Shown in pieces: positions 25,026 through 32,198 of a stretch of 39,047 bases of DNA (positions within the stretch are counted from its first letter, which is position 1; each line of letters opens with the position of its first letter). The stretch comes from an uncultured Eubacterium sp. (GTDB lineage Bacteria; Bacillota; Clostridia; Lachnospirales; Lachnospiraceae). Made by a program: the position numbers and the translations under genes. Location: contig CAKRDZ010000028.1 in the NCBI GenBank assembly GCA_934316845.1, positions 1-39,047 of the forward strand. Direction: 5' to 3'. The notes under the pieces were generated by a model, which was given only the letters and a program-made list of their open reading frames with translations, was not told where the DNA came from and ran no database searches.

Positions 25026-25940
25026 TTATTTTACGTCTGCCCAGCTTGTAATATCACCGGTATAAATACCTTTTACTGTATCTGTGCTAATGTCATCCCT
25101 AGTATTTGCTTTGTTTACTACCACTGCGATTCCGTCAAGTGCGATTGCTGTCGCTTTAACGCCTTCAGAAGTCTCGGTATCTTTCAGTTCACGGGAAGCC
25201 ATACCGATATCACAAATGCCGCTGATCGCTGATTCTACACCTGTAGTTGAGTCAGATGTCTGGATTTCAATTTCTGCATCCGGGTTTACTGCTGTATAAG
25301 CTTCTTTTAATTTTTCCATAACTGGAGATACGGAAGAAGAACCTGCTACAACAACTTTTCCTTTTGGTTTGCTTCCTGCATAAGCACCATTATCGGAGTT
25401 TTTGATGTAACCGTTTTTCTCGATAACGCCCTGGCCGTCAGAACTCAGGATATAGTCGATAAAGTCTTGTGCCACATCGCTCAAACCGTCTTTTGTCACA
25501 ATATTAAACGGACGGGAAATTTTGTATGTACCACTCTTGATATTGTCAACGGTTGCTTCGTTTCCGTCGATTTTTACTGCTTTTACCGAATCATTCAAAG
25601 ATCCGAGGGAAATGTAACCGATCGCATATTCATTTCCTGCTACGGTACTCATCATAACGGATGTGTTATTTGTTACACTGGCATCTTCGGTTGTGTTGTC
25701 AACTTTATTACCGTCAGCATCTTTTTCTTCAATACCGAACAACTCGATAAATGCACCTCTTGTACCGGATCCATCTTCTCTGGATACAACGGTGATTGCT
25801 TTGCTGTTGTCAAATGCTGAACCTGCGTTATCTCCCGTACTTGTTCCTGCGGAATCTCCTGAACTGCTGCCACAGCCTGTCAGGCATCCTGCAATCATTA
25901 CTGCGCTCAAAACTGTCGCCAATACTTTCTTCATCTTCAT
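25026..25940 (-). CDS. pstS: Phosphate-binding lipoprotein PstS
   Basis: Extracellular solute-binding protein that delivers phosphate to PstCA. The N-terminus MKMKKVLATVLSAVMIAGC ends in a lipobox (CLTGC), and phosphate-contact segments are visible (VSREDGSGTRGAF and AGSSSVSPVMEKL). About 304 residues. The two halves of the mature protein appear in the order TVVSREDGSGTR... then VVVAGSSSVSP..., the reverse of the usual order, in which the SSS motif is N-terminal. The start at 25938-25940 has GGAGG 10 nt upstream; the extra 30 residues to 26030 are not signal-like. A TTTTACA-rich element lies upstream of the promoter. Confidence 0.93.
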   Translation of the reverse strand: MKMKKVLATVLSAVMIAGCLTGCGSSSGDSAGTSTGDNAGSAFDNSKAITVVSREDGSGTRGAFIELFGIEEKDADGNKVDNTTEDASVTNNTSVMMSTVAGNEYAIGYISLGSLNDSVKAVKIDGNEATVDNIKSGTYKISRPFNIVTKDGLSDVAQDFIDYILSSDGQGVIEKNGYIKNSDNGAYAGSKPKGKVVVAGSSSVSPVMEKLKEAYTAVNPDAEIEIQTSDSTTGVESAISGICDIGMASRELKDTETSEGVKATAIALDGIAVVVNKANTRDDISTDTVKGIYTGDITSWADVK

Positions 25941-26030
25941 AATCTGTTTTCCTCCATTTCTATCCCGGACTTCTCGCCGGCATATTCGTCTCATTTTTCT
26001 GATCCGGTCTCTGCCGTGATCATGTTTCAC

Positions 26031-26075
26031 ATCTTACGTGTCATTTGTAAAATGTAAAATCACTTTTATGTAAAA
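26031..26075 (-). promoter_or_regulatory. pstS promoter with a putative Pho-type element
   Basis: On the minus strand the element 26046-26075 reads TTTTACAYAAAARTGAT then TTTTACATTTTACA, followed by a -10-like TAAGAT (26031-26036). Nearly the same element occurs at 26392-26427. Repeated TT-ACA hexamers are typical of PhoP-regulated promoters, although the spacing here is 7 and 16 bp, not the usual 11. Confidence 0.55.
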
Positions 26076-26095
26076 TCTTTGAAAAATGTAAGTAA

Positions 26096-26332
26096 TCAAT
26101 ATTCCTCACTTTTTTTGATGAGCCACAGGTAGCCGCCGACACCTCCGACGGCTACTGTGATCAGACAGGAAGCGGTAAGTGCCAGCTCTCTCGCCTGTGC
26201 TGCATGGGTGCAAAAAAGGCTGCTTACGGTATAGGCAATACTGCCGCCTACCAGAAAGCAACCTAATAATAACATTGTCATAAATAATTCGGGATTATTG
26301 AGATACCACGGTTTTCTTTGTTTCTCACTCAT
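26096..26332 (-). CDS. Small two-helix membrane protein, putatively phosphate-regulated
   Basis: A 78-residue protein with a soluble N-terminus (MSEKQRKPWYLNNPEL), two membrane helices (about 18-42, FMTMLLLGCFLVGGSIAYTV, and about 50-72, ALTASCLITVAVGGVGGYLWL) and a short charged tail (KKSEEY). No family is recognised. The ATG at 26330-26332 has GGAGG 8 nt upstream. It lies directly upstream of pstS in the same direction, with its own promoter-like region that shares the TTTTACA element with pstS. A role in phosphate-starvation response is inferred from this only. Confidence 0.7.
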   Translation of the reverse strand: MSEKQRKPWYLNNPELFMTMLLLGCFLVGGSIAYTVSSLFCTHAAQARELALTASCLITVAVGGVGGYLWLIKKSEEY

Positions 26333-26382
26333 AATGAATTCCTCCATTCACATCGATAAATCTTTCTTTTCACTCTGATTTC

Positions 26383-26427
26383 ATCATACGATGTAAATGT
26401 AAAATTCATAATCATTTTTGTGTAAAA
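26383..26427 (-). promoter_or_regulatory. Promoter of the small membrane protein gene with a Pho-type element
   Basis: The element at 26392-26427 matches the pstS element (TTTTACAC AAAAATGAT, then a 6-nt insert and TTTTACATTTACA), followed by TATGAT (26383-26388). It overlaps the 3' end of the HAD phosphatase gene. Confidence 0.5.
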
Positions 26428-27074
26428 TTGAAGAGAAATTCACGTAAATCTTTTACATTATCGACAACTTTCTCCGCCTCAAAACTCTCCAAAAGTTCTT
26501 TATCACGGAATCCCCAACTTACTAGTACACACGGAAGTCCGCTGGCACACGCTGTCGCATAATCCACTTCGGAATCTCCGATGTAAACAGCCTCATCTTT
26601 GGTCGATCCCAGTTCTTCCAGTGCCGCATAAACCTCATCCGGTGCCGGCTTTCTCTGTCTCCCATCCGCTTCTCCGATCGCCGCACGGACACATCCGGAA
26701 AAGTAAATTTGATTCAATTCCTTCACTGCCGCGTCATTTTTATTGGAAACAATTGCCAGTTTCGCACCATTTTCCTTTAATTCATTCATCAGATCCACGA
26801 CTCCGTCATAGGCTCTCGTCTTGATCTGGCAGTGATCCGTATAATACGCACGAAAGGCTTCAAATGCCTCTTCAAACTGCGGATTTTCCTTGCCATCCGG
26901 CGTCGCACGCTCCATCAGTTTTCCGATGCCATTGCCGACAAACCGGCGGATCTCTTCGAGACTGTGCGTCTTCCATCCAAAACGCTCCATGATGACATTA
27001 ACGCTGTCACACAAATCCTCCAATGTATTTAATAAGGTTCCATCCAGATCAAATATGATCGTATTGTATCTCAT
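26412..27074 (-). CDS. HAD-IA family phosphatase, phosphoglycolate phosphatase/PpaX-like
   Basis: The 220-residue protein has motif I IIFDLDGTLLNT, a helical cap (GNGIGKLMERATPDG), motif II AIVSNK, the lysine of motif III (KPAPDEVYAAL) and motif IV VYIGDSEVDYATA. This pattern is usual for Gph or pyrophosphatase PpaX; the substrate is not fixed by sequence. The gene overlaps the end of the MATE gene by 26 bp and has AGGAGG upstream inside it, so they are coupled. Confidence 0.88.
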   Translation of the reverse strand: MRYNTIIFDLDGTLLNTLEDLCDSVNVIMERFGWKTHSLEEIRRFVGNGIGKLMERATPDGKENPQFEEAFEAFRAYYTDHCQIKTRAYDGVVDLMNELKENGAKLAIVSNKNDAAVKELNQIYFSGCVRAAIGEADGRQRKPAPDEVYAALEELGSTKDEAVYIGDSEVDYATACASGLPCVLVSWGFRDKELLESFEAEKVVDNVKDLREFLFNFTQK

Positions 27075-28398
27075 TTTTCATTCCTCCTAGCACTTTTCGG
27101 ATGATGGCAAGGGCAAGTACCGCCGTCAGCACATCGGCGCATGCCTGCGTCGCGATAATACCAGTATAACCAAATATCGCATTTAATACAATAAACAAAA
27201 TGGCATACAGCACTCCCTGCCGGCTGATTGACAGAACAAATGCCCCTGCGGCGCTTCCGACAGACTGGCATACACAAGTCGATACGAGTGTAACTGCCAT
27301 AAATACCATGCCAAGCTGCTGAAACCGCAGCATCATCGCTCCATTCGTTATAATATCGGATTGATTCATAAATATCTTTATAATTGCCGGCGCAAATACA
27401 CTGATCAAAATCGTAAATACCAGCGCTAGTCCTGCCTCAAACAAATACGCAAACCGTAAAATTTCTTTTAATCTCTTTTTATTTTTTGCTCCATAATTGT
27501 AACCGACAAGCGGCTGTCCGCCAAAGGCAAAACCGACTAAGATAAACGCTGAGATCATATTGGCTTTTAACGCAATTCCCATCGCTGCCACTTTGTCCGT
27601 CCCATACGCGATCAGATAATGGTTTGTTATCATGATCATGATACTCTGCATCAGATTGGTAATCGACGCCGGGATCCCGATAACAAGTATATCGCGGATC
27701 ATTGTCCCCGGAATTTTTATTTCCTTTAGCGAAACGGAAAGACGTTTTGCCTTTTTACTCATTACATAAATATAATATACATCCGCGATCACATTTCCGA
27801 TAACCGTCGCCATCGCCGCTCCTGCAGCTCCCTGTCCCAGTCCAAAGATAAAAACCGGATCCAGAATAATATTGACGATGGAACCAAGAATCGAACCGGC
27901 CATCGCCTGTGTGGCAAGACCTTCCGTCCGCAGAATATTGCTCGGCACAAGCCCCAATATAATAGAAGCTGCTCCGACCGCGATCCACGTATAATACTCT
28001 CCCGCATACCGAAATGTCGCTGCATCCGTACCAAGCAGTTTCAAAATCGGCGTGCGAAATACAAGCAGCACAACAGTCACAAAGATCCCAAATCCGATCG
28101 CCGCCCACAGACAAAACGCGCTCGCCCGCTTTGCCTCTTCCTCTCTTTTTTCTCCAAAAAGCCGGGAGATCAGGGAACTTCCTCCCAGTCCAAAGATATC
28201 TCCAAATGCGATCATCAGCGTAAAGATCGGAGCCGCCAATGACACACCTGCCACCAGTTCCTGCTTTCCCGTCAGCGCGATAAAATACGTATCTACCATA
28301 TTATATACGAGAGAAACCATCATGCTCATCACAACCGGCAGCGCAAGTTTCATATAAGCCTTCGGCACAGAAGCCGACTCAAATAATTCATTTTGCAT
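27049..28398 (-). CDS. MATE family multidrug/sodium antiporter
   Basis: An integral membrane exporter of about 449 residues with twelve predicted helices in two pseudo-symmetric halves. The N-terminal pattern ASVPKAYMKLALPVVMSMMVSLVYNMVDTYFI and a glycine/proline-rich helix (GFAFGGQPLVGYNYGAKN) are characteristic of the NorM/DinF-related group. It presumably expels cationic compounds in exchange for Na+ or H+. The ATG at 28396-28398 has AAAGGAG 7 nt upstream and is preferred over the ORF start at 28431. It is coupled to the downstream HAD phosphatase gene. Confidence 0.92.
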   Translation of the reverse strand: MQNELFESASVPKAYMKLALPVVMSMMVSLVYNMVDTYFIALTGKQELVAGVSLAAPIFTLMIAFGDIFGLGGSSLISRLFGEKREEEAKRASAFCLWAAIGFGIFVTVVLLVFRTPILKLLGTDAATFRYAGEYYTWIAVGAASIILGLVPSNILRTEGLATQAMAGSILGSIVNIILDPVFIFGLGQGAAGAAMATVIGNVIADVYYIYVMSKKAKRLSVSLKEIKIPGTMIRDILVIGIPASITNLMQSIMIMITNHYLIAYGTDKVAAMGIALKANMISAFILVGFAFGGQPLVGYNYGAKNKKRLKEILRFAYLFEAGLALVFTILISVFAPAIIKIFMNQSDIITNGAMMLRFQQLGMVFMAVTLVSTCVCQSVGSAAGAFVLSISRQGVLYAILFIVLNAIFGYTGIIATQACADVLTAVLALAIIRKVLGGMKNEIQYDHI

Positions 28399-28479
28399 TG
28401 TTATTCTCCTTTCAATCAAAAACATCCACATTCCTGATTGTTATACTAGGATTATGGATGTCCGAACCGTAGCACAGAC

Positions 28480-28495
28480 ACACATTGAAATGTGT
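28480..28495. promoter_or_regulatory. Palindrome upstream of the MATE gene
   Basis: A perfect 7-bp inverted repeat (ACACATT-GA-AATGTGT) about 85 nt before the MATE start, upstream of a -10-like TATAAC (minus strand, about 28440). It is a candidate repressor or activator site. No regulator gene is adjacent. Confidence 0.35.
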
Positions 28496-28571
28496 AACAT
28501 CTGCGCCCTATCGTATTTAGTTTTAAGCAAAAGTTATTTTAACAAAATGTCGTGAGAACGTCAAGGGGGAA

Positions 28572-28952
28572 TTACATTGTTTTCTCCACAATCTGCTCAT
28601 CTTCATTTTGAATGTCATTGGTGCATTTTGCCCTTGTGCGCTTCATAAATATTTTCCGGAATATCAGTCTTGCAAGTGGACCTACGATAATAAGCTGCAG
28701 CGGAAATGCCATAACAAAATTTCTACAATATGTTATCAGATAATCCGGTATAAAATTTCCGGTAAATCCATAACTGTGGTACACTCCCAGTATACTTGCA
28801 AATGCGACCTGCCATATTACAGTAAATGTCTGTATGGTAAATATAATGAAACTTCCCATGGCAAGCACGGTATTATATAAGGTCATTACATAGACCATCA
28901 TCCACGCTGTAATCACTGTAAAAAATATTGATTCTCCTCTAGTTCTAGGCAT
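28572..28952 (-). CDS. DUF2798 family membrane protein
   Basis: The 126-residue protein starts MPRTRGESIFFTVITAWMMVYVMTLYN, the pattern of DUF2798 proteins (short membrane proteins of unknown role). Three membrane helices are visible (about 8-32, 38-62, 80-104), followed by a basic and then acidic tail. The ATG at 28950-28952 has GGAGG 8 nt upstream and overlaps the end of the upstream pseudogene, so the two were once coupled. Base composition is more AT-rich than in the genes to the left. Confidence 0.8.
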   Translation of the reverse strand: MPRTRGESIFFTVITAWMMVYVMTLYNTVLAMGSFIIFTIQTFTVIWQVAFASILGVYHSYGFTGNFIPDYLITYCRNFVMAFPLQLIIVGPLARLIFRKIFMKRTRAKCTNDIQNEDEQIVEKTM

Positions 28953-29258
28953 TGTTTTTTCCTCCATTGTATTTTTTCATAGCATCAAGAATGATTTCTG
29001 TCGTTTGCGTTTCCTGAATTTTATCAACAGGCACTTTTGCTTTTCTCGAAAACGGGATGAAGCCACTTGCCATATCAATGTAAGTATTATCCGACATATT
29101 TTCTCCGTTTTCCGCTATCGTTCCTCATCAAGCTCCATTTTCTTGGCTACAAGCGAGATCAATTCTTTGTCATAAAAATCATACCCCAATCGTTCCGCAA
29201 GCATTTTTCCAACTGTGTGCCCGCCACTTCCGGTCTCTCTGCTAATTGTAATTATCAT
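28945..29258 (-). pseudogene. Remnant of a cytidylate kinase-like (AAA_26) gene, frameshifted and truncated
   Basis: Translation from 29258 gives MIITISRETGSGGHTVGKML and continues LAERLGYDFYDKELISLVAKKMELDEE, the N-terminus of cytidylate kinase-like proteins with the P-loop GSGGHTVGK. A stop follows at 29115-29117. One extra A near 29120-29125 would restore ETIAENGENMSDNTYIDMAS and an open frame to 28945. Even then the product is about 104 residues, half the family's usual length, and it ends as the DUF2798 gene begins. The ribosome binding site AAAGGA is about 10 nt before the ATG. A sequencing error at the frameshift cannot be excluded, but the missing second half argues for a true remnant. 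Confidence 0.72.
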
Positions 29259-29273
29259 ATTTCGTTCATCCTT

Positions 29274-29339
29274 TCCAACAAAAAAAGACATCAAATGTAC
29301 CCATCCGTCTGACAGTGGACAGGTGACATTTAATGTCTT
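29274..29339 (-). terminator. Hairpin with T run ahead of the kinase remnant (terminator or attenuator)
   Basis: Arms 29285-29298 and 29326-29339 pair at 13 of 14 positions around an inner partly paired loop. On the minus strand seven T follow immediately, 15-20 nt before the ribosome binding site of the kinase remnant. On the plus strand T-rich sequence also follows, so it may act in both directions. Confidence 0.6.
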
Positions 29340-29404
29340 GCTTTCGTTTTTTGTATTTAATTTTTGAGCTTTTTTAGTCTATCACAAAAATGGAAATTTT
29401 TATT

Positions 29405-29433
29405 TTGACAAGTGTGTATTTAATGTGTATAAT
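29405..29433 (+). promoter_or_regulatory. Consensus sigma-A promoter of hicAB
   Basis: TTGACA (29405-29410), exactly 17 nt, and TATAAT (29428-29433): a perfect consensus. The spacer and -10 contain a GTGTAT direct repeat where HicB might bind to autorepress (inference). Confidence 0.9.
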
Positions 29434-29476
29434 ATAAATAGAGAAATAAAATTTCACTGAAGGGAGACACTACTTA

Positions 29477-29626
29477 TTGAAACAAAGGGAATTAATAAAA
29501 CAGCTTGAAAATGCAGGATTTATTTTTGAGCGACATGGAAGCAATCATGACATATATGTGAGAGGAACAGAAAGAGAAGAAATTCCTAGACATAAAGAAA
29601 TAAACGAGAGACTGGAGGTTGATTAA
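29477..29626 (+). CDS. hicA: HicA-family toxin (mRNA interferase), short form
   Basis: A 49-residue protein starting at TTG (29477-29479) after AGGGAG. The sequence KQRELIKQLENAGFIFERHG then SNHDIYVRGTEREEIPRHKE is the HicA double-stranded-RNA-binding-like fold, with the catalytic histidine in GSNHD. HicA toxins cleave mRNA and are neutralised by HicB. The usual C-terminal helix is largely missing (ends INERLEVD), so activity is uncertain. The hicB ATG follows the hicA stop after 1 nt, the classic arrangement. I found it by translating the region before hicB. Confidence 0.82.
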   Translation: MKQRELIKQLENAGFIFERHGSNHDIYVRGTEREEIPRHKEINERLEVD

Positions 29627-29627
29627 A

Positions 29628-30047
29628 ATGAAAGCTGTGTATCCTGTATTTTTCACAAAAACAGATGATATAATCTTAGTAGAAGTTCCTGATTTGGAAA
29701 TATTAACTGAGGGAAAGGATATGTCGAATGCAATTGAAATGGCACGAGATGCCATTGAACTAAAATGCGTATCTTTAGAGGATGCTAACGCAACGATACC
29801 ACAGCCATCTTCTGTGCAACAATTAGATATAAATCAAGGGACTTTTGCAAACGACGGTCAAACTGTTATTTCTCTTGTCGATATTGATTCTGCGGAATAT
29901 CGACGAAAAATTGATACCAAAACCGTAAGACGAAATGTAACTTTGCCAAGCTGGCTGAACTACGAAGCTGAGCACGCAGGGATTAATGTTTCACGACTTC
30001 TACAGGAAGCATTAAAAACTGCACTTGGCGTTAATAAGACGATTTAA
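29628..30047 (+). CDS. hicB: HicB-family antitoxin
   Basis: A 139-residue antitoxin. The N-terminal half is the HicB RNase H-like partial fold (MKAVYPVFFTKTDDIILVEV; PDLEILTEGKDMSNAIEMARDAIE). The C-terminal half has a ribbon-helix-helix-like DNA-binding segment (VRRNVTLPSWLNYEAEHAGI then NVSRLLQEALK), which binds the operon promoter. The ATG at 29628 has GGAGG 9 nt upstream; a TTG at 29619 is too close to it. A small inverted repeat just after the stop codon (AACTAC/GTAGTT) is weak. Confidence 0.9.
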   Translation: MKAVYPVFFTKTDDIILVEVPDLEILTEGKDMSNAIEMARDAIELKCVSLEDANATIPQPSSVQQLDINQGTFANDGQTVISLVDIDSAEYRRKIDTKTVRRNVTLPSWLNYEAEHAGINVSRLLQEALKTALGVNKTI

Positions 30048-30092
30048 CTACACTTTTAAGGTAGTTGTCAGCATAATATCACTTGACAAAAT

Positions 30093-30137
30093 CAGGTAAT
30101 TGCAAAACTTGCTATCATCCTTGTTTACAATTACCTG
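30093..30137. promoter_or_regulatory. Spaced inverted repeat between hicB and the sigma-factor gene
   Basis: Perfect 10-bp arms CAGGTAATTG (30093-30102) and CAATTACCTG (30128-30137), 25 nt apart. It could be a two-site operator or a transcript hairpin. A TTGACA at 30083-30088 lies beside it without a matching -10. Confidence 0.4.
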
Positions 30138-30246
30138 TTCTGCAATATAATGAGGAAGATTCATTTCATTCATCTTTTGTTACAATAGCCCTAGAAATTT
30201 TCAAAAAACACCTATCCATTTTCGTTTTTTTTACACTTAATATATG

Positions 30247-30258
30247 TAATCGCGATTA
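30247..30258. promoter_or_regulatory. Perfect 12-bp palindrome just before the sigma-factor gene
   Basis: TAATCGCGATTA lies 26 nt upstream of the TTG start and close to its AAGGAGG site. A palindrome in this place is a good candidate operator or mRNA structure. Confidence 0.4.
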
Positions 30259-30284
30259 TATCCTGTTGGAAAGGAGGGAGCAAT

Positions 30285-31892
30285 TTGGACGAGAACAGAA
30301 TCATTCCATATATCGAAGCAATCTTCCGCTTTTGTTATAAAAGATTAGACAATCGCTTTGATGCAGAAGATTTAGCAAGTGAAATCTTCTGTCATATTCT
30401 TGAGGGAATAAAAAAATACCAAATTGAGTCTCTGGACTCTTGGATTTGGAGAGTTGCACATAATCGTTATGCGAGATTTATAGATGCTCAAAGCAAAAAC
30501 AATATGATACTTACAGAAGATAATGCTGTTTTTGAAATGGTAGAATATGACTGTTGTCCAGTTGAAGAAGTATCAACTGTGCAGGAATATGAAACTGTTT
30601 TTAGGTATTTGCATACTCTTTCTTTCGAGTATAGGAATATTTTTGTTGACTATTATATCGGTGAGATGTCAATCAAAATGTTGTCAAAGAAATATTCGCT
30701 CCCGGAAACAACAATTAAGTGGCGTTTGAATGTAGGACGTCAAAAAATCAGAAATCGAATAGGAGATGGAAAAATGGATAAAGTGTATAGCAGAATCAAC
30801 TGGAATACGGGTTGTTGTAACGGTTCTGTAGATTCGAACAAATATTTAAATACGCAACTGGCTCGAGCCATATGCAAAGCAGCGTATGAAAAGCCTCTAA
30901 CAACGGAGGAAATAAGTATTGCAACGGGGATTCCTGCAATGTATATAGAGGATGAACTCCCACGCCTTAAATACGGAGATGCCATATGTAAAATCGGCAA
31001 CAAATATGTTACTAATTTTATAGTGTTTAGCTTAGAAAACAGAAAATATACCGAATCGGCTTCAGAATCTTTGGTAAAAGCTATTTCAAATAAGATGGAA
31101 CAATTATTACATGATAACGCTTCGAAAGTGAGCAGCCTCCGATTTTACGGGCATGATTTCGGCATGGATAGACTTGGCTTTTTGGTAATTCCATATATCT
31201 TAAGACGAAAAATAGGAACACTTAAAAACACAAGACTCAAATTAGAAAATGGTCCATATCCAATTCGCAAAGATGGTGGACATGGTTGGTTTATTGTAGA
31301 AGAAACTGTCGATGAAAATGAATTCTGTGCAGAATATAATACCGGATGCAATGTAGCCGGTATTGATAGCGGAAGCAAGCATGAACAAATGGCTCATATC
31401 TATTATTATTGGATTTCAAAATATTTTGATTACAATATTTATCATAACAGAGGAACACTCTGGCTGTGTGCAAACAGTATTCCTCAGAATAGCAGGGACG
31501 GCATGCTTAATACAAATGCCTTATCTGACGACGATGCTGTAAAACTTATTCAAAATAATCTTATTGTAAAAGCAAAAAATGGTTATCGATTGAATTTTCC
31601 TTGCTTTTCAGAGAAACAATTTGATGAATTCATTACTTTGTTTGATATGGAAGATGAGAATCTTGATAATATGCTTACAAAATGGATTGTTAGTGTTAGG
31701 AAAAGTTTTGCAAAATTTGTTCCTAAACACCTTGATGACCAAATCAATCAATGGGTTTCAGGGTATTTATTCCAAATTATCGGTTATGTAATAGAGGAAC
31801 TTATTCGGCGTGGAACTCTCCGAAAACCGGATATGGATAAGCCTCTAATTGATGGAATTTTTTATACAGAAGGAAAATATATTGATCCGTGA
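30285..31892 (+). CDS. ECF-like sigma-70 family factor with a large C-terminal extension
   Basis: A 535-residue protein. Sigma region 2 is at about 5-75 (DAEDLASEIFCHILEGIKKY, SWIWRVAHNRYARFID) and region 4 at about 103-160 (LHTLSFEYRNIFVDYYIGEM, LSKKYSLPETTIKWRL). A winged-helix-like segment follows (about 188-245: LTTEEISIATGIPAMYIEDEL, RLKYGDAICKIGNKYV), then about 290 residues I do not recognise, with conserved-looking patches (GYGPFSN-type is absent; KDGGHGWFIVEE and GSKHEQMAHIYYYW are notable). No membrane helix or anti-sigma gene is seen, so the C-terminal part may itself sense a signal (inference). The start is TTG with GGAGG 7 nt upstream. The gene is AT-rich and stands alone. Confidence 0.8.
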   Translation: MDENRIIPYIEAIFRFCYKRLDNRFDAEDLASEIFCHILEGIKKYQIESLDSWIWRVAHNRYARFIDAQSKNNMILTEDNAVFEMVEYDCCPVEEVSTVQEYETVFRYLHTLSFEYRNIFVDYYIGEMSIKMLSKKYSLPETTIKWRLNVGRQKIRNRIGDGKMDKVYSRINWNTGCCNGSVDSNKYLNTQLARAICKAAYEKPLTTEEISIATGIPAMYIEDELPRLKYGDAICKIGNKYVTNFIVFSLENRKYTESASESLVKAISNKMEQLLHDNASKVSSLRFYGHDFGMDRLGFLVIPYILRRKIGTLKNTRLKLENGPYPIRKDGGHGWFIVEETVDENEFCAEYNTGCNVAGIDSGSKHEQMAHIYYYWISKYFDYNIYHNRGTLWLCANSIPQNSRDGMLNTNALSDDDAVKLIQNNLIVKAKNGYRLNFPCFSEKQFDEFITLFDMEDENLDNMLTKWIVSVRKSFAKFVPKHLDDQINQWVSGYLFQIIGYVIEELIRRGTLRKPDMDKPLIDGIFYTEGKYIDP

Positions 31893-31908
31893 TTTGATTA
31901 CAAATATC

Positions 31909-31955
31909 GAGACCGTTTCAATTTTTTGTGTAAACACAAAACTTGAAACGGTCTC
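31909..31955. terminator. Long nested hairpin between convergent genes
   Basis: Perfect 13-bp arms (31909-31921, 31943-31955) enclose a second perfect 8-bp stem (31924-31931, 31934-31941) with a 2-nt loop. It begins 17 nt after the sigma gene stop and faces the minus-strand methyltransferase unit. No external T run is seen, so the terminator call rests on position and stability. Confidence 0.6.
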
Positions 31956-32025
31956 AATGATCTTCTCTACAATCCACGAATAATATTCAAATAATCCCGG
32001 CGTTGATCTACAACAGCATATACAA

Positions 32026-32190
32026 TCACTTGTTTTGTTTATTTTCCTCATCAATTTTATAAAATACTAAGTCTTTTTCTAAAATAAGCACTTTATACCC
32101 CTGTCTCTTAAGGATAAGATATCTTAACTCGGTTCCAATGTATGGATCTTCTCCCAATTCGAGGTATGTATTATTATAACAATATTTCAT
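32026..32190 (-). CDS. Hypothetical 54-residue protein coupled to the XRE-methyltransferase gene
   Basis: The frame starts MKYCYNNTYLELGEDPYIGT and ends EENKQNK. No family is recognised. GAGG lies 6 nt before the ATG, which is 8 nt after the stop codon of the upstream gene, so coupled translation is likely. It may be a remnant; other frames further downstream also look coding-like over short stretches. Confidence 0.5.
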   Translation of the reverse strand: MKYCYNNTYLELGEDPYIGTELRYLILKRQGYKVLILEKDLVFYKIDEENKQNK

Positions 32191-32198
32191 TGGCCGCC

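Noticed and set aside
30083..30088. Sigma-A promoter for the sigma-factor gene
   Set aside because: TTGACA is present, but the position 17 nt downstream holds no -10-like hexamer.
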